64,000 nt of DNA from Flavobacterium litorale (GCF_019613795.1 NZ_CP080429.1:1910501-1974500); one strand, 5' to 3'. Positions 1-11,326 are shown, counted from the stretch's first letter. Numbers and translations: made by a program. Notes: generated by a model not told the origin, from the letters alone.

Positions 1-2244
1 TATATGTTGATAGATGGGCAGGGTAACTTTGGCTCGATAGATGGCGATAGCCCTGCTGCAATGCGTTATACTGAGGCGCGTATGCAAAAGATGTCGGAAG
101 ATATTATGGCTGACATTGATAAGGAAACAGTAGATTTTCAACTGAACTTTGACGATACGTTACACGAACCTACCGTAATGCCAACACGCGTGCCCAACTT
201 GCTTATTAACGGAGCATCGGGTATTGCAGTAGGTATGGCTACCAACATGCCACCGCATAACCTTACTGAGGTTATAGATGGTACGCTTGCTTATATAGAT
301 GATGATACCATTAATATAGATGAATTAATGAACCATGTAAAAGCACCCGATTTTCCTACAGGGGGTGTAATATACGGTTACGATGGTGTTCGTGAGGCTT
401 TTAAAACAGGACGTGGGCGTGTAGTAATGCGTGCCAAAGTGAATTTTGAAGAAGTAGAAGGTAGGGAGGCTATAATAGTTACCGAGATACCTTACCAGGT
501 TAACAAGGCAGAAATGATTAAGAAAACTGCCGATATGGTTAACGATAAAAAAATAGATGGCATTGCCAATATTCGTGATGAATCGGACAGAAAAGGAATG
601 CGTATTGTGTACATACTAAAACGTGATGCTGTACCCAATGTAGTACTTAACACATTGTACAAATACACGCAATTACAATCGTCCTTTAGTGTAAACAACA
701 TTGCATTGGTAGATGGCAGACCGCAACTACTTAACCTTAAAGATTTAATACACTACTTTGTAGAACACAGACACGATGTAGTAGTACGCAGAACGAAGTA
801 CGACCTCCGCAAGGCAGAAGAGAGAGCACACATATTAGAAGGGTTAATTATAGCATCTGATAATATTGATGAGGTTATCCGTATAATACGAGGCTCTAAA
901 GATGGCGAAGAAGCGCGTGCTAACTTAATTGAGCGTTTTAAATTATCTGAAATTCAGGCACGTGCTATTGTAGAAATGCGATTACGACAGCTTACTGGAC
1001 TGGAACAAGATAAGCTAAGAGCGGAGTATGAGGATATTATGAAATTGATTGCTGAGTTGAAAGCCTTGTTGGAGAATAAGGAATTACGAATGAACCTTAT
1101 TAAGGAAGAGCTTGTTGAAATACGTAATAAGTATGGCGATGAGCGTCGTTCGGAAATAGAATATGCAGGCGGTGATGTTAGTATTGAAGACCTTATTGCA
1201 GATGAAAGCGTAGTGATTACAATTTCGCACGCAGGATATGTTAAGCGTACTCCATTATCAGAATACAAAACCCAGAATAGGGGAGGCGTAGGGCAAAAAG
1301 GTGTGACTACACGCGATCAAGATTTCTTGGAGCATTTATTTGTAGCAACCAACCACCAGTACATGTTATTTTTTACCCAAAAAGGAAAATGTTTCTGGAT
1401 GCGTGTTTACGAAATACCCGAGGGTACTAAAACAAGTAAAGGACGCGCGATACAAAACCTGATTAATATTGAAAGTGACGATAAGGTAAAAGCATTTATT
1501 TGTACTCAGGACCTTAAAGACGAAGAATATATTAACAACCACTATGTTATTATGGCTACCAAAAAAGGAGTAGTTAAAAAAACATTGTTGGAGCAGTATT
1601 CACGCCCAAGGCTAAACGGTATTAATGCTATAACCATTCGTGAAGATGATGAGTTGCTAGAAGCAAAGCTAACTACAGGCGAGAGCCAAGTGGTATTAGC
1701 CGTAAAATCGGGTAAATTGGTTCGGTTTGAAGAAGGTAAAACACGACCTATGGGGCGTAATGCATCGGGTGTTCGTGGTATTACGTTACAGGACGATAAT
1801 GATGAGGTTATTGGTATGGTTTCTGTAGACGACATGAGTAGTGAAATACTCGTGGTTTCAGAAAATGGTTACGGTAAACGCTCTAGCCTTGAAGATTACA
1901 GAATAACCAACCGTGGTGGTAAGGGGGTAAAAACACTTAATATTACTGATAAAACAGGAGCACTGGTTGCTGTAAAAAATGTAACTGATGCCGATGATTT
2001 GATGATTATAAATAAATCGGGGCTTACCATACGCATGGAGGTAGCCGACCTTAGGGTTATGGGGCGTGCCACACAAGGAGTACGACTTATTAATATTAAG
2101 GGTAACGACTCTATTGCTGCAGTAACTAAAGTGATGCGTGAAGAAGATGTGGTAGAGGATGTTACTGATGAGGCAACCCCAGCAGAAGGAACAACGAATA
2201 CTACTTCTACAGATACTGAAGAAAATACTACTAGCGAGAACTAA
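1..2244 (+). CDS. gyrA: DNA gyrase subunit A, 5'-truncated by window edge
   Basis: DNA gyrase subunit A, the DNA-breaking and rejoining subunit that works with GyrB to introduce negative supercoils. The reading frame is open from base 1; the first visible residues ([11 protein letters not shown]) lie roughly 100 residues into a full GyrA, so the start of the winged-helix domain is outside the window. The catalytic tyrosine is visible in AAMRYTE (codon 67-69). The C-terminal beta-pinwheel begins near visible residue 400 and carries GyrA-box-like motifs NRGGVG (about 425) and NRGGKG (about 637). The protein ends in an acidic, Thr/Glu-rich tail, common in flavobacterial GyrA. ParC is the main alternative, but the GyrA-box motifs and the TPR gene that follows 34 bases downstream favour GyrA. 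Confidence 0.97.
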   Translation, partial: YMLIDGQGNFGSIDGDSPAAMRYTEARMQKMSEDIMADIDKETVDFQLNFDDTLHEPTVMPTRVPNLLINGASGIAVGMATNMPPHNLTEVIDGTLAYIDDDTINIDELMNHVKAPDFPTGGVIYGYDGVREAFKTGRGRVVMRAKVNFEEVEGREAIIVTEIPYQVNKAEMIKKTADMVNDKKIDGIANIRDESDRKGMRIVYILKRDAVPNVVLNTLYKYTQLQSSFSVNNIALVDGRPQLLNLKDLIHYFVEHRHDVVVRRTKYDLRKAEERAHILEGLIIASDNIDEVIRIIRGSKDGEEARANLIERFKLSEIQARAIVEMRLRQLTGLEQDKLRAEYEDIMKLIAELKALLENKELRMNLIKEELVEIRNKYGDERRSEIEYAGGDVSIEDLIADESVVITISHAGYVKRTPLSEYKTQNRGGVGQKGVTTRDQDFLEHLFVATNHQYMLFFTQKGKCFWMRVYEIPEGTKTSKGRAIQNLINIESDDKVKAFICTQDLKDEEYINNHYVIMATKKGVVKKTLLEQYSRPRLNGINAITIREDDELLEAKLTTGESQVVLAVKSGKLVRFEEGKTRPMGRNASGVRGITLQDDNDEVIGMVSVDDMSSEILVVSENGYGKRSSLEDYRITNRGGKGVKTLNITDKTGALVAVKNVTDADDLMIINKSGLTIRMEVADLRVMGRATQGVRLINIKGNDSIAAVTKVMREEDVVEDVTDEATPAEGTTNTTSTDTEENTTSEN

Positions 2245-2278
2245 CAAAACAGAAATAAACTATTAAAACCCCGTTATA

Positions 2279-3556
2279 ATGAAGAAATTTGCAATAGCAG
2301 CCTCTTTATTACTTTCAATAAGCACCTTTGCGCAAAAGGATGAATTGAAAGCCTTGAAAAAGTTATCAAAAAAGGTAGAAAATATGATGGATAAAAGGCA
2401 AAACCCAAGTCCAGAGATTTACCAAGAGGCAAAACAATTATTAGCAGCAGCCGAAGCTACATTACCCAATGCTACGGAAAAACAAGAAGCAGAATACTAC
2501 TATTACAAAGGTGGATTCGAAATATTGACCATGAATATTGGTAAATCAATCGAGAGCCTCAATAAAGTAATAGAAATTGAAAAAGCTTCGAATAATGAAA
2601 AGTATACTGACGAAATACAAAATGAAATGTTTCCGATGCTTAAATCAATAGTAGCAAATCAAGCTAAATTGCTCGGGCAACAGCAAAAATATAAAGAGGC
2701 CTATCCTTTGTATGAGCAGATATACAGACTAAGCCCTAAAGATACGGTACAGTTGTACAACGCGGCTGCCTATGCAGTAAACAGTCAGCAATATGCTGAT
2801 GCCCTAAAGTACTATGAAGAATTGCAGGAACTTGGTTTTACAGGAATTTCAATAAACTATACTGCCAGAGATATTGAAAAGGATGAAGTGCAATATTTTG
2901 GTGACAAGAAAGTAAGAGACCTTTATGTAGCGAATAAAACACACGATCAACCTGGTGTATATCGTGAGGAATCTAAAAAAGGTGACATTGTTAAGAATAT
3001 AGCCTTAATATATATTAACCAAGGCGAGAAAGAAAAAGCAATGGCTGCTCTTGCCGAAGCTAAAAAGGAAAACCCTAACGATACGGCTTTGCTTTTAGCA
3101 GAATCGCAAATTTACCTTGAAGCTGGAGATTACGAGAATTACAAAAAAGCAGTTACAGCAGTATTAAACTTAGGCTCTAAAGATCCTAACCTATATTTTA
3201 ACTTAGGGGTTACTACCTCAAAATCAGGTCAGGCTAAAGATGCTATGCTGTATTATAAGAAAGCAATTGAGCTTAAGCCTGATTTTTGGCAAGCCTACCA
3301 AAACTTGGGTATACTACAGCTTGATGGTGAGGATGCTCTGGTTAAGGAGATGAACAGCCTTGGTAATTCATCTAAAGAAATGAAGCGTTATGATGAGCTT
3401 AAAAAAGAAAGAGATAACATGTATAAAGAAGCAGTAGTTTATCTTGAAAAAGCACATGAAATTAAGCCTGATAATAAGGATATTAGAAGTATATTAGCTA
3501 CATTATATCAAGGTTTGGAAATGATGGATAAATACAAAGCAATAAAAGCAGAATAA
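2279..3556 (+). CDS. Tetratricopeptide repeat protein, exported
   Basis: Exported tetratricopeptide-repeat protein of 425 residues; such repeats form helical scaffolds for protein-protein contacts. A signal peptide is visible (MKKFAIAASLLLSISTFAQ, cleavage after AQ near residue 19), so it should act in the periplasm or at the outer membrane. TPR-like helix pairs are recognisable around residues 135-215 and 250-345 (for example YFNLGVTTSKSGQAKDAMLY and WQAYQNLGILQL), followed by a charged C-terminal helix region. It lies 34 bases behind gyrA in the same direction and may be read through from it; a strong bidirectional terminator follows. The specific partner is unknown. The gyrA-TPR order is one I recognise as common in Flavobacteriia, which is family knowledge rather than proof of function. 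Confidence 0.88.
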   Translation: MKKFAIAASLLLSISTFAQKDELKALKKLSKKVENMMDKRQNPSPEIYQEAKQLLAAAEATLPNATEKQEAEYYYYKGGFEILTMNIGKSIESLNKVIEIEKASNNEKYTDEIQNEMFPMLKSIVANQAKLLGQQQKYKEAYPLYEQIYRLSPKDTVQLYNAAAYAVNSQQYADALKYYEELQELGFTGISINYTARDIEKDEVQYFGDKKVRDLYVANKTHDQPGVYREESKKGDIVKNIALIYINQGEKEKAMAALAEAKKENPNDTALLLAESQIYLEAGDYENYKKAVTAVLNLGSKDPNLYFNLGVTTSKSGQAKDAMLYYKKAIELKPDFWQAYQNLGILQLDGEDALVKEMNSLGNSSKEMKRYDELKKERDNMYKEAVVYLEKAHEIKPDNKDIRSILATLYQGLEMMDKYKAIKAE

Positions 3557-3571
3557 AAACATATTCTAAAC

Positions 3572-3602
3572 AAAAAAGCCTCGTAATTTACGAGGCTTTT
3601 TT
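3572..3602. terminator. Bidirectional intrinsic terminator between TPR gene and pheT
   Basis: A 13-bp perfect stem (AAAAAAGCCTCGT / ACGAGGCTTTTTT) with a 5-base loop. Flanking A and T runs give a U-tract in both directions, so it can end both the rightward TPR gene and leftward pheT. Confidence 0.9.
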
Positions 3603-3624
3603 GTTTGTTATAAGTGGCAAACAA

Positions 3625-6048
3625 TTATCGTAATTGTGCACTTACATTTTTCTCTAGATTGGTTTTTATTTTGTTCATTACTGTATCAACCTGCTTATCT
3701 GTAAGTGTTTTGTTATTATCGCGCAACACAAAACTTATAGCATACGATTTTTTACCTTCGGGTAAATTTTTACCCTCGTATACATCAAACAAATTAATAT
3801 CTTTTAATAACGACTTTTCTGTTTGTCTTGCTATAGCATAAATATCCTCAAATGAAGTAGCAGTATCTACCAACAAAGCCAAATCACGGCGTACCTCTGG
3901 GAATTTAGATATTTCGGCATATTTTATTTTGGTGGAAACAAGCTTAGTAATTGCTCCCCAATTAAAATCGGCAAAGAAAACCTCCTGCTTAATATCAAAC
4001 TCCTTTAATATTGATTTTTTAATTGTGCCTATTTCAGCAATAGTTTCCTTACCAATGGTGTAAGCAAACCCTTCTGCAAATACATCATTAGCCAATGGTT
4101 GCGTTTTCATTTTGGTAATACCAAGCCTTTCCAATATTGTAGCGGTTACACCTTTAAACATAAAAAAGTCTGAAGCCTTTTGAGGCTGTGTCCATGTTTC
4201 CGATAATCGGTTACCCGTTACCGTTAGCGTTAGGTGCTTATTTTCATCGTACCCCGATGGTAGCTTATGGTAGCTTTTACCAAATTCGAATAACTTAAGA
4301 TCAGCTCGCCTTCTGTTAATATTAAACGATACTGCCTCTAGTGCACTAAATAGTAACGATTGGCGCATTGCCGAAAGATCGTTACTTAACGGGTTTAGCA
4401 TCGTAACATTAAACTCTTCTTTTAAATTATCCGACAGTTTACTATAATCAGGTGTAGTAAGCGAGTTTGCCATCATTTCATTAAAGCCTAAAGCTACTAA
4501 CTGGTTGGCTATAATGTTTTGCAGCTTATAATCTTCGGTTCGTTTAGCGTTAGACATTGAGGCATTTAACTTCTTGGTAAAGCTTATATTATTGTAACCA
4601 TAAACGCGTAATATCTCCTCAATAACATCAATTTCTCTAACTACATCTACACGGTAGGACGGAATTACTAGCCCAATACCAATTTCGGACATTGAGTTAA
4701 TTTTAATGTCCAACGATACGAGTATTTTCTTTATGGTATCAACAGGAATTTCTTGTCCTATTATTTTCTTTACGTTTTCAAAATTTAAGAATACGGTATG
4801 ATCTTCTACCTTTTTAGGGTAAAAATCAATAATATCCGATGTTATTTCGCCACCTGCTGTTTCCTGTATCAATAAAGCGGCTCTTTTAAGGGCGTACGGT
4901 GTTATGGTTTGGTCAATACCTCTTTCAAATCGGAATGATGCATCAGTATTTAAACCGTGTCTTTTAGCCGTTTTTCGTATGGATACAGGGTTAAAATAAG
5001 CACTCTCTAAAAATATAGATGCTGTATCTTCGTTTACACCAGAGTTTTTACCTCCAAGTACGCCTGCTATACACATAGGTCCATTCTCGTCGCATATCAT
5101 AAGATCCTCCTCATGTAACGTGCGTTCTACCTCATCTAGGGTTACAAACTTAGTCCCTGCTTTTAGTGTTTTTACACTTACTTTATTGCCTCTAATTTTT
5201 CCAGCATCAAAAGCATGTAGCGGCTGTCCTAATTCGTGCAAAACGTAATTGGTAACATCTACTACATTGTTTTTAGGGGTTATCCCAATAGCCTTAAGTC
5301 TGTTTTGTAACCATTTTGGCGATGGTTTAACAGTAATCCCCGATATGGTAACACCACAATATCTTGGTACAAGTTTGCTATCTACCACATCAATATCCAT
5401 TTTTAAAGTACGTTTATCTACCCTAAAATTACTTACCGATGGTGTTATAAGTTCGGTATTTACATTTTTTTGATTTAACCCAGCACGCAAGTCGCGCGCT
5501 ACACCCCAATGGCTCATGGCATCGGCACGGTTGGGTGTAAGCCCAATTTCAAAAATATTATCCGTTTCAATATCAAACAACTCCGATGCTAATGCTCCAA
5601 CTTTTAAATCTTCCGATAGTACCATAATACCATCATGGCTTTCGCCAAGTCCAAGCTCATCTTCGGCACAAATCATCCCAAAGCTTTCTTCGCCACGAAT
5701 TTTACCTTTTTTAATTTGGAATGCTTTTCCTTCCTTATCGTAAAGTGTAGTGCCTATAGTAGCTACAGGAACTTTTTGTCCTGCTGCAACGTTTGGCGCA
5801 CCACATACAATTTGCACAGGAGCATCGGTACCAATATCTACGGTAGTAATGCGTAATCTGTCGGCATTTGGGTGCTGTTCGCACGTAAGCACGTGCCCCA
5901 CAACAATACCTTTAAGTCCACCTTTTAACGATTCAAAAGTATCTACTCCCTCAACCTCAAGTCCAAGGTCAGTCAGTAAGTCAGCAGTTTCATCAGGTGT
6001 CCAGTCTAATTTAATAAATTGTTTTAACCAGTTGTAAGATATACGCAT
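3625..6048 (-). CDS. pheT: Phenylalanine--tRNA ligase beta subunit
   Basis: Beta subunit of phenylalanyl-tRNA synthetase (alpha2-beta2), which charges tRNA-Phe; about 807 residues, normal for the family. Visible in order: N-terminal start MRISYNWLKQFIK, OB-fold tRNA-binding domain (about 40-150, with EQHPNADRL), B3/4 editing region (residues about 210-390, LDEVERTLHEEDL and GVLGG), B5 domain (about 400-475), the catalytic-like core, and the anticodon-binding FDX-ACB domain at the end (KFPEVRRDLALLVD, about 715 onward). An upstream in-frame methionine would add ten residues, but the start at 6048 matches the conserved family N terminus, and a -7 type promoter box overlaps the longer version. 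pheS is not adjacent, as is usual in this phylum. Confidence 0.96.
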   Translation of the reverse strand: MRISYNWLKQFIKLDWTPDETADLLTDLGLEVEGVDTFESLKGGLKGIVVGHVLTCEQHPNADRLRITTVDIGTDAPVQIVCGAPNVAAGQKVPVATIGTTLYDKEGKAFQIKKGKIRGEESFGMICAEDELGLGESHDGIMVLSEDLKVGALASELFDIETDNIFEIGLTPNRADAMSHWGVARDLRAGLNQKNVNTELITPSVSNFRVDKRTLKMDIDVVDSKLVPRYCGVTISGITVKPSPKWLQNRLKAIGITPKNNVVDVTNYVLHELGQPLHAFDAGKIRGNKVSVKTLKAGTKFVTLDEVERTLHEEDLMICDENGPMCIAGVLGGKNSGVNEDTASIFLESAYFNPVSIRKTAKRHGLNTDASFRFERGIDQTITPYALKRAALLIQETAGGEITSDIIDFYPKKVEDHTVFLNFENVKKIIGQEIPVDTIKKILVSLDIKINSMSEIGIGLVIPSYRVDVVREIDVIEEILRVYGYNNISFTKKLNASMSNAKRTEDYKLQNIIANQLVALGFNEMMANSLTTPDYSKLSDNLKEEFNVTMLNPLSNDLSAMRQSLLFSALEAVSFNINRRRADLKLFEFGKSYHKLPSGYDENKHLTLTVTGNRLSETWTQPQKASDFFMFKGVTATILERLGITKMKTQPLANDVFAEGFAYTIGKETIAEIGTIKKSILKEFDIKQEVFFADFNWGAITKLVSTKIKYAEISKFPEVRRDLALLVDTATSFEDIYAIARQTEKSLLKDINLFDVYEGKNLPEGKKSYAISFVLRDNNKTLTDKQVDTVMNKIKTNLEKNVSAQLR

Positions 6049-6075
6049 TTCGTAATATTGTTTTTTTAGAGCAAG

Positions 6076-6083
6076 CAAAGATA
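6076..6083 (-). promoter_or_regulatory. Possible -7 box for pheT
   Basis: TATCTTTG on the minus strand matches the Bacteroidota -7 consensus TAnnTTTG, 27 bases before the chosen pheT start. I see no good -33 TTG partner, so this is tentative. Confidence 0.4.
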
Positions 6084-6246
6084 ATAATTACCGATAAAAT
6101 AGTGTGCTATTCGGCACTATTTAGATGAAATACACCCCACATTAACACACCTGTTACAATACGCTTTTATGCTTTGGTTAATTACTTTAACCAAACACCT
6201 AATATAGTGTACTGTAGTTTGTTTTTTATTGCAGTTTCAAAATTCT

Positions 6247-6254
6247 TACATTTG
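6247..6254 (+). promoter_or_regulatory. Probable promoter -7 box for the M14 peptidase gene
   Basis: TACATTTG, an exact match to TAnnTTTG, lies 18 bases before the ATG at 6273. A TTTG at 6218-6221 lies 25 bases upstream, at the long end of accepted -33/-7 spacing. Confidence 0.55.
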
Positions 6255-6272
6255 GAACCTTAATACCTTTTC

Positions 6273-8774
6273 ATGAAAAAACTTTTTCTAGCAAGTATAG
6301 TACTTTTTACTTGTATTGCCTACAGCCAAGTAACCAGTCCAGCATCGTTTTTACCCAATTACGGCGAACATGTAACCTATTACCACCAATTAGAAGACTA
6401 TTTTGAAAACCTAACATCGCAATCAGACCATATAATACATAAACCTTACGGCGAAACACCAGAGGGGCGCAGTTTGAATGCCTACTTTATTTCTGCTCCA
6501 GAAAATTTAAAACAACTGGAAGCCATACAGCAAAATCATCTTTATAAAATAGGAATGCTAGCAAATGCCCCTAAAATTAGTACCGATAAAGCTATTGTGT
6601 GGCTCAGCTTTAATGTGCACGGTAACGAAATGGCTGCTGCCGAAAGTGCAATGCAGGTGGCTTATGAGTTGATTAACCCAGAAAATACAACCACGAAACA
6701 ATGGCTTAAAAATACTATAGTAATTTTAGACCCTTGTTTAAATCCCGATGGCTATGCACGTTATGGCAATTGGTTACGTACTGTTGCAGGTACAGACGTG
6801 CATACAGGTTTAAGCGATAGAGAACATATGGAGCCATGGCCAGGGGGTAGGCAAAACCATTACAATTACGATTTGAATCGTGATTGGGCTTGGCAAACAC
6901 AACCCGAAACGCAACAACGTATAACGTTGTATAACCAATGGATGCCTATGGTACATGTAGATGTGCACGAAATGGGTTATAACGAACCGTACTTTTTTCC
7001 GCCTGCTGCTGAGCCAATACACGATTTTGTTGCGCAATACCAAAAGGAATTCCATAATAGTATAGGAGAGAATACGGCTAAAAAATTTGATAACGAGGGC
7101 TGGAGTTATTATACTCGTGAACGTTTTGATTTGTTTTACCCGAGTTACGGCGATACGTACCCCTGTTTTAACGGTGCAGTAGGGATGACGTATGAGCAAG
7201 GTGGTATTAATGCTGGTCGTGCCGTGGAGATGCGTAATGGTGATGTATTAACGTTGCAAGACAGAATTGACCACCACACAAAAGCAGTACTTACTGCTGT
7301 AGAAACAGCTTTTTTGCAGGAAGAAAAACTAATTAATAATTTTAGAAATTATTTTAAAGAAAGTACCAAAAATCCGAAAGGAGCGTATAAAAGTTATGTG
7401 GTAAAACATAGTGGAAAAACAACAGCGCTTACCAATTTATTAGATGTAAATAAAATAGAGTATGCCTACGCCGATGCTACCAAAAAAGCGTCAGGCTACC
7501 ATTACCAGTCCGATAGTAATAAAGATTTTACCATACTACCTAACGATTTAATTATAAAAGCCAATCAGCCAAAATCGGTACTTGCACAAGTGTTCTTTGA
7601 GCCTTACCAGCGACTTTCTGATAGTTTATCGTATGATATTACGGCTTGGACATTACCACACGCCTATGGTATAGAGAGCTATGCTTTAAAGAATACTATT
7701 AATATAAAAACAAAGCAAGAAGTAACCTATAAAGGTAAATTGGAATATGACAATGTATATGCCTATTATGTGCCTTGGAATGGCAGAGCATCGGTAAAAG
7801 TGCTAGCCTTATTGCATAAAAATAAAATTAAAGTTCGCTCTGCTCGCAAGGCATCACTTTTTAGTGGTATTCGTGTTGCTGCTGGCGATTTAATTGTACT
7901 TAAGAGTGATAATAAGCATGTTGCTAGCTTTGAAAGTGTAATGGACGTATTTTTAGCAGATAAACCTGATTTTGAAGTTGTTGAAAGTGGTTTTTCTGTT
8001 GAAGGAGCTGATTTGGGTGGCGAATATTATACATTATTGCAAGCCCCTAAGGTAATGCTACTTGCAGGTAATGGCATTAGCCCCACCGATTTTGGACAAG
8101 CATGGTTTTATATGGAGCAACTTATTAATTATCCGCTGAGTATTGTTACTATACAAAATTTTAATCGTATCGATTTCAAATCATATAATACCCTTATACT
8201 ACCAGACGGCAGGTATAATTTAACGCAACCTCAGCAAGCAACTATTGCCACTTTTATTGCCGATGGCGGAAAGGTTATTGCCATAGGTGGTGCGCTCCGT
8301 TTGTTTGAGGATGCCGAAGGGTATAGCCTAACAAAATTTGCTGATGGCGATGATAAAACCCAAGTAACAACCGAAATAGAATCTGAAATGCTAAATGAAC
8401 GATTTTTAGATTATCGAAATTCTGAACGTAGGGCTATTTCTAACGCTGTATCTGGTGCCATTGTAGAAAATGTTATCGATGCAAGCCATCCATTATCCTA
8501 CGGGTTGGGTACTAGTTACTACAGCCTAAAAACAAGTGCCTCACACTACCAATTAGTAAAAGGGATACAAAATGTAATTTATGTTCCTACAAACTATAAA
8601 AGTTATGGTTTTATAGGACACAAGCTTAAAAAGAAGTTAGCACAAACCGTAACCTTTGCCGTAGAGCAAAAGGGTAGCGGGCAGGTAATTTACATGGTAG
8701 ATAATCCGTTATTCCGCGGATTTTGGGAAAACGGAAATCTACTATTTAGTAACGCATTATTTTTGGTAGATTAG
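6273..8774 (+). CDS. Secreted M14-family zinc carboxypeptidase
   Basis: Secreted zinc metallopeptidase of the M14 carboxypeptidase family, 833 residues. A signal peptide (MKKLFLASIVLFTCIAYSQ) precedes the catalytic domain. The zinc motif HxxE is visible as NVHGNEMAAAESA (H116, E119), followed by the family's NPDG segment, the third-ligand region HVDVHEMG (about 227-233) and a candidate catalytic Glu in GMTYEQGG (about 308). The second half (about 580-830) looks like a class-I glutamine-amidotransferase-type Rossmann domain (VMLLAGNGISP, LILPDGRY, DGGKVIAIGG), an arrangement known for large Bacteroidota M14 proteins. Probable role is degradation of extracellular peptides for nutrition. It is monocistronic, with its own promoter box and no gene downstream on the same strand. 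Confidence 0.9.
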   Translation: MKKLFLASIVLFTCIAYSQVTSPASFLPNYGEHVTYYHQLEDYFENLTSQSDHIIHKPYGETPEGRSLNAYFISAPENLKQLEAIQQNHLYKIGMLANAPKISTDKAIVWLSFNVHGNEMAAAESAMQVAYELINPENTTTKQWLKNTIVILDPCLNPDGYARYGNWLRTVAGTDVHTGLSDREHMEPWPGGRQNHYNYDLNRDWAWQTQPETQQRITLYNQWMPMVHVDVHEMGYNEPYFFPPAAEPIHDFVAQYQKEFHNSIGENTAKKFDNEGWSYYTRERFDLFYPSYGDTYPCFNGAVGMTYEQGGINAGRAVEMRNGDVLTLQDRIDHHTKAVLTAVETAFLQEEKLINNFRNYFKESTKNPKGAYKSYVVKHSGKTTALTNLLDVNKIEYAYADATKKASGYHYQSDSNKDFTILPNDLIIKANQPKSVLAQVFFEPYQRLSDSLSYDITAWTLPHAYGIESYALKNTINIKTKQEVTYKGKLEYDNVYAYYVPWNGRASVKVLALLHKNKIKVRSARKASLFSGIRVAAGDLIVLKSDNKHVASFESVMDVFLADKPDFEVVESGFSVEGADLGGEYYTLLQAPKVMLLAGNGISPTDFGQAWFYMEQLINYPLSIVTIQNFNRIDFKSYNTLILPDGRYNLTQPQQATIATFIADGGKVIAIGGALRLFEDAEGYSLTKFADGDDKTQVTTEIESEMLNERFLDYRNSERRAISNAVSGAIVENVIDASHPLSYGLGTSYYSLKTSASHYQLVKGIQNVIYVPTNYKSYGFIGHKLKKKLAQTVTFAVEQKGSGQVIYMVDNPLFRGFWENGNLLFSNALFLVD

Positions 8775-8839
8775 GCTTTTAATCATCCCTAATCCCCATG
8801 CAAAAATAATATTTATGGGCAAGTATTACCTAAAATGCT

Positions 8840-9253
8840 TTAGCTTATCGCCTCGTAGTATTTTTTCATAATATCTTCAAGCATTTCAGTTGTTAACGGT
8901 TTGGTTTTAAAATCTGCAAGAATATCGTGTTTTTTAGCCATAGCATAATCATCAGGATTTTCTGATGTAGTTAGCATTACAACAATCATTTTAGACTGTA
9001 AATCTTTATCCAATTTTTCATATTCTTCAATAAACTCCCACCCATTCATACCCGGCATATTAATATCTAATAGTATAATATCAGGATGATCAGCATCATT
9101 ATTAGCCTTATTTTTTAGGTAACTCAATGCTTCTTCGGCACACTCCTTTGCTATTACAGTTTCTGCAGCTCCGCACTTTAGAATTACTCTTTCATGAAAA
9201 AAATTATCACTTTTATTGTCATCAACTAACATGATGCATTTTACTTGTCTCAT
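8840..9253 (-). CDS. Receiver-only response regulator
   Basis: Single-domain response regulator of 137 residues with no output domain. The acidic pocket is D11/D12 (LVDDN), the phosphoacceptor is D63 ([11 protein letters not shown]), the switch Ser/Thr region is MLTTSENP, and the conserved lysine is in FKTKPLT. Its start overlaps the stop of the histidine kinase upstream by four bases (ATGA), so the pair is co-translated and it is almost certainly that kinase's partner. Receiver-only proteins normally act by protein-protein contact or as phosphate relays. It is clearly paralogous to the receiver at 11389-11781: both carry the shared stretch [16 protein letters not shown] and later NGWEF. Confidence 0.93.
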   Translation of the reverse strand: MRQVKCIMLVDDNKSDNFFHERVILKCGAAETVIAKECAEEALSYLKNKANNDADHPDIILLDINMPGMNGWEFIEEYEKLDKDLQSKMIVVMLTTSENPDDYAMAKKHDILADFKTKPLTTEMLEDIMKKYYEAIS

Positions 9254-11220
9254 TTTTGTTTGATTTTGCTATTGTAAAAATTATTTCTTATTGTAAACTT
9301 AAAAGTACTTCCTTCGCCCACTATAGATTCTACCCATATTTTTCCGCCATGCATTTCTACTATTTTTCTGCAATTTGCAAGTCCTATGCCGTGCCCCTCG
9401 AAATCAGTATTTTTATTTAATGTTTTAAAAATATCAAAAATTCTTTTATTATATCTACTTTCTATACCTATTCCGTTATCCTTTACATAAAATTCATGTA
9501 ATTCGCCGTATTGATTGTGCCCTATATTAATTTTTACAGGGCAATCTTTTTTTCTGAACTTTATGGCATTATTTATAAGATTCTGAAATAGTTGCCTTAG
9601 CTCCGTTTCGTAACCCGAAAACATAGGCAGTTCATTATCCATAGTTATAGTGGCGTTTGCATTTTTTATTAGATTCCCCAAGTCGGTAATAACTTCGTTA
9701 ACAATGGTGCCAGTATTAACAAGAATCAATTTTTTATCTCTCCCCAATCGGGCAAAGTCAAGTAACGAACGTACTAAAAGATTCATTCGTGTTATAGCAG
9801 AATTCATTGTTTTTAGGTGTACTTTAACATCATCGCTAAGTTCATCATTATAGTCCTCTTCCAATAGCATTATATAATTAGCTACTGTTCGTAGGGGTTC
9901 TTGTAAATCGTGAGAAGCAATATAATTAAATTGCTCCATTTCCTGATTTTTAAGTTGTAGCTCTATAACTTGTTGGCTAATAATGGTTTCTTGTTTTTTG
10001 CGCTCGGTAATATCCATAACCGATGCTAAAATCATCATTACACCATCTCCTTGTCTTATCGGGTTTAGTGCAAATTCTACAGGGAATTTTGTACCATCTT
10101 TTTTTATACCAAAACTGTCACTTCGAATATTAATATTTTTTAAGGAACCTTTATCTTTTAAAATTATTAACATCTCGGCATTGGTTAGTAATTCTGGTAA
10201 AAATAATTGTATTTTTTTGTCCTCAAAAATTTCTCTGTTATAACCAAACATTTTTTCTGCTTGCACGTTTACTAGTTTTATTGTGCCTGTATTATCATAC
10301 ATTAAAAGTGCATTAGGTGCCGACTCTACTACCAGTTTAAAGTACTCCTCAGCAATTCTTCGTTCCTTGTCTTCATTTTCAATAATAGTGGTTGCCTGCC
10401 TAATAATAAACAAGCTAATTAATACAAAACAGATAACTAGTGCCACAATACTAAACTCGTTATCAATATATTTATATTTATAAGATAGTAAATAGCGTAT
10501 GTAGGTAAAAAATATAATAGATGCCGAGATTTGTACAAAAAGGCGTTTTGCTACTTTTTTGCTGGTACTTTTACCATGAAAAATACCATTAATACCTAAG
10601 TTTGGATTGATTAATGATGCTGCGAGCGAAATAATGAGAAAGCTACTTGCAGTATGTATTGCCATAGAGGTAACAAACGAAAAAGTATAAAATTGAGGTG
10701 CATTAAATATGTAGCCTATAACACCTATAAAGGCAACTAGTGTTACAAAGTGGAAAAGGTATTGGGCTATTAGTTTATATTTTTTAGCATACCGCTCTAT
10801 ACTTAATGCTACAGCCATTATACAAAACAGTATGGCTGTAATGGGCGACATTCTACCAGGATATTTTTCTCTGGCGGCGGTAGCTTCTCTATCCAATATA
10901 AAAAATTCGTCTAAGCCAGCGTTAAACGAAAACAATTCTTGCGAGTAGGATACTGCTGCAATTGTAAAAACAATAATATGTAGTAGTACTGCAAAATCTT
11001 TAAAGTATCGAGGTTTATTAAGTGATATTAGTATTGATATGGTTGTTAGTATAAAACATAATGCCGTATTAAATTTCATCGAAATGTAATCGGGCTTTAC
11101 GCTTTTTAATAAAGGAACATGTAAAAACCATCCTAAAATTACTAAGCTGGTAACTAGTAGTACAATTAAAGAAAGAAAGTTGGAGAGTTTTATTCTTTCG
11201 CCTGATAATAGTTTTTTCAT
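9250..11220 (-). CDS. Membrane-bound PAS sensor histidine kinase
   Basis: Sensor histidine kinase, about 656 residues from the ATG at 11220 (a TTG 13 codons upstream, at 11259, would add a short non-hydrophobic leader). The N-terminal half holds about eight predicted membrane helices (residues about 15-280) and no large periplasmic loop, so sensing is probably within the membrane. A PAS domain follows (about 295-405, [15 protein letters not shown]), ending with the PAC-type DITERKKQE. The dimerisation/phosphoacceptor site is H437 in [11 protein letters not shown], and the ATP-binding domain shows the N box (NLINNAIKF), DNGIGI and [12 protein letters not shown]. The HDLQEPLR subtype is typical of kinases paired with receiver-only regulators. 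It overlaps the downstream receiver gene by four bases. The signal is unknown. Confidence 0.92.
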   Translation of the reverse strand: MKKLLSGERIKLSNFLSLIVLLVTSLVILGWFLHVPLLKSVKPDYISMKFNTALCFILTTISILISLNKPRYFKDFAVLLHIIVFTIAAVSYSQELFSFNAGLDEFFILDREATAAREKYPGRMSPITAILFCIMAVALSIERYAKKYKLIAQYLFHFVTLVAFIGVIGYIFNAPQFYTFSFVTSMAIHTASSFLIISLAASLINPNLGINGIFHGKSTSKKVAKRLFVQISASIIFFTYIRYLLSYKYKYIDNEFSIVALVICFVLISLFIIRQATTIIENEDKERRIAEEYFKLVVESAPNALLMYDNTGTIKLVNVQAEKMFGYNREIFEDKKIQLFLPELLTNAEMLIILKDKGSLKNINIRSDSFGIKKDGTKFPVEFALNPIRQGDGVMMILASVMDITERKKQETIISQQVIELQLKNQEMEQFNYIASHDLQEPLRTVANYIMLLEEDYNDELSDDVKVHLKTMNSAITRMNLLVRSLLDFARLGRDKKLILVNTGTIVNEVITDLGNLIKNANATITMDNELPMFSGYETELRQLFQNLINNAIKFRKKDCPVKINIGHNQYGELHEFYVKDNGIGIESRYNKRIFDIFKTLNKNTDFEGHGIGLANCRKIVEMHGGKIWVESIVGEGSTFKFTIRNNFYNSKIKQK

Positions 11221-11304
11221 AAATAAATTAGTTGGTGTAAGGGAGGTGTTGTATAACAATATAAAATAGCTTTAATGTACTATTATATAGTGGAGTAAAT
11301 AATT

Positions 11305-11326
11305 AAAAGTCGCTGAAGCGAGCTTT
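11305..11326 (-). terminator. Weak hairpin after the second receiver gene
   Basis: Stem TCGCT/AGCGA extended by AAAG/CTTTT with one mismatch, reading leftward into a short T run. It lies between the second receiver gene and the kinase gene, so it may separate their transcripts. Confidence 0.4.
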
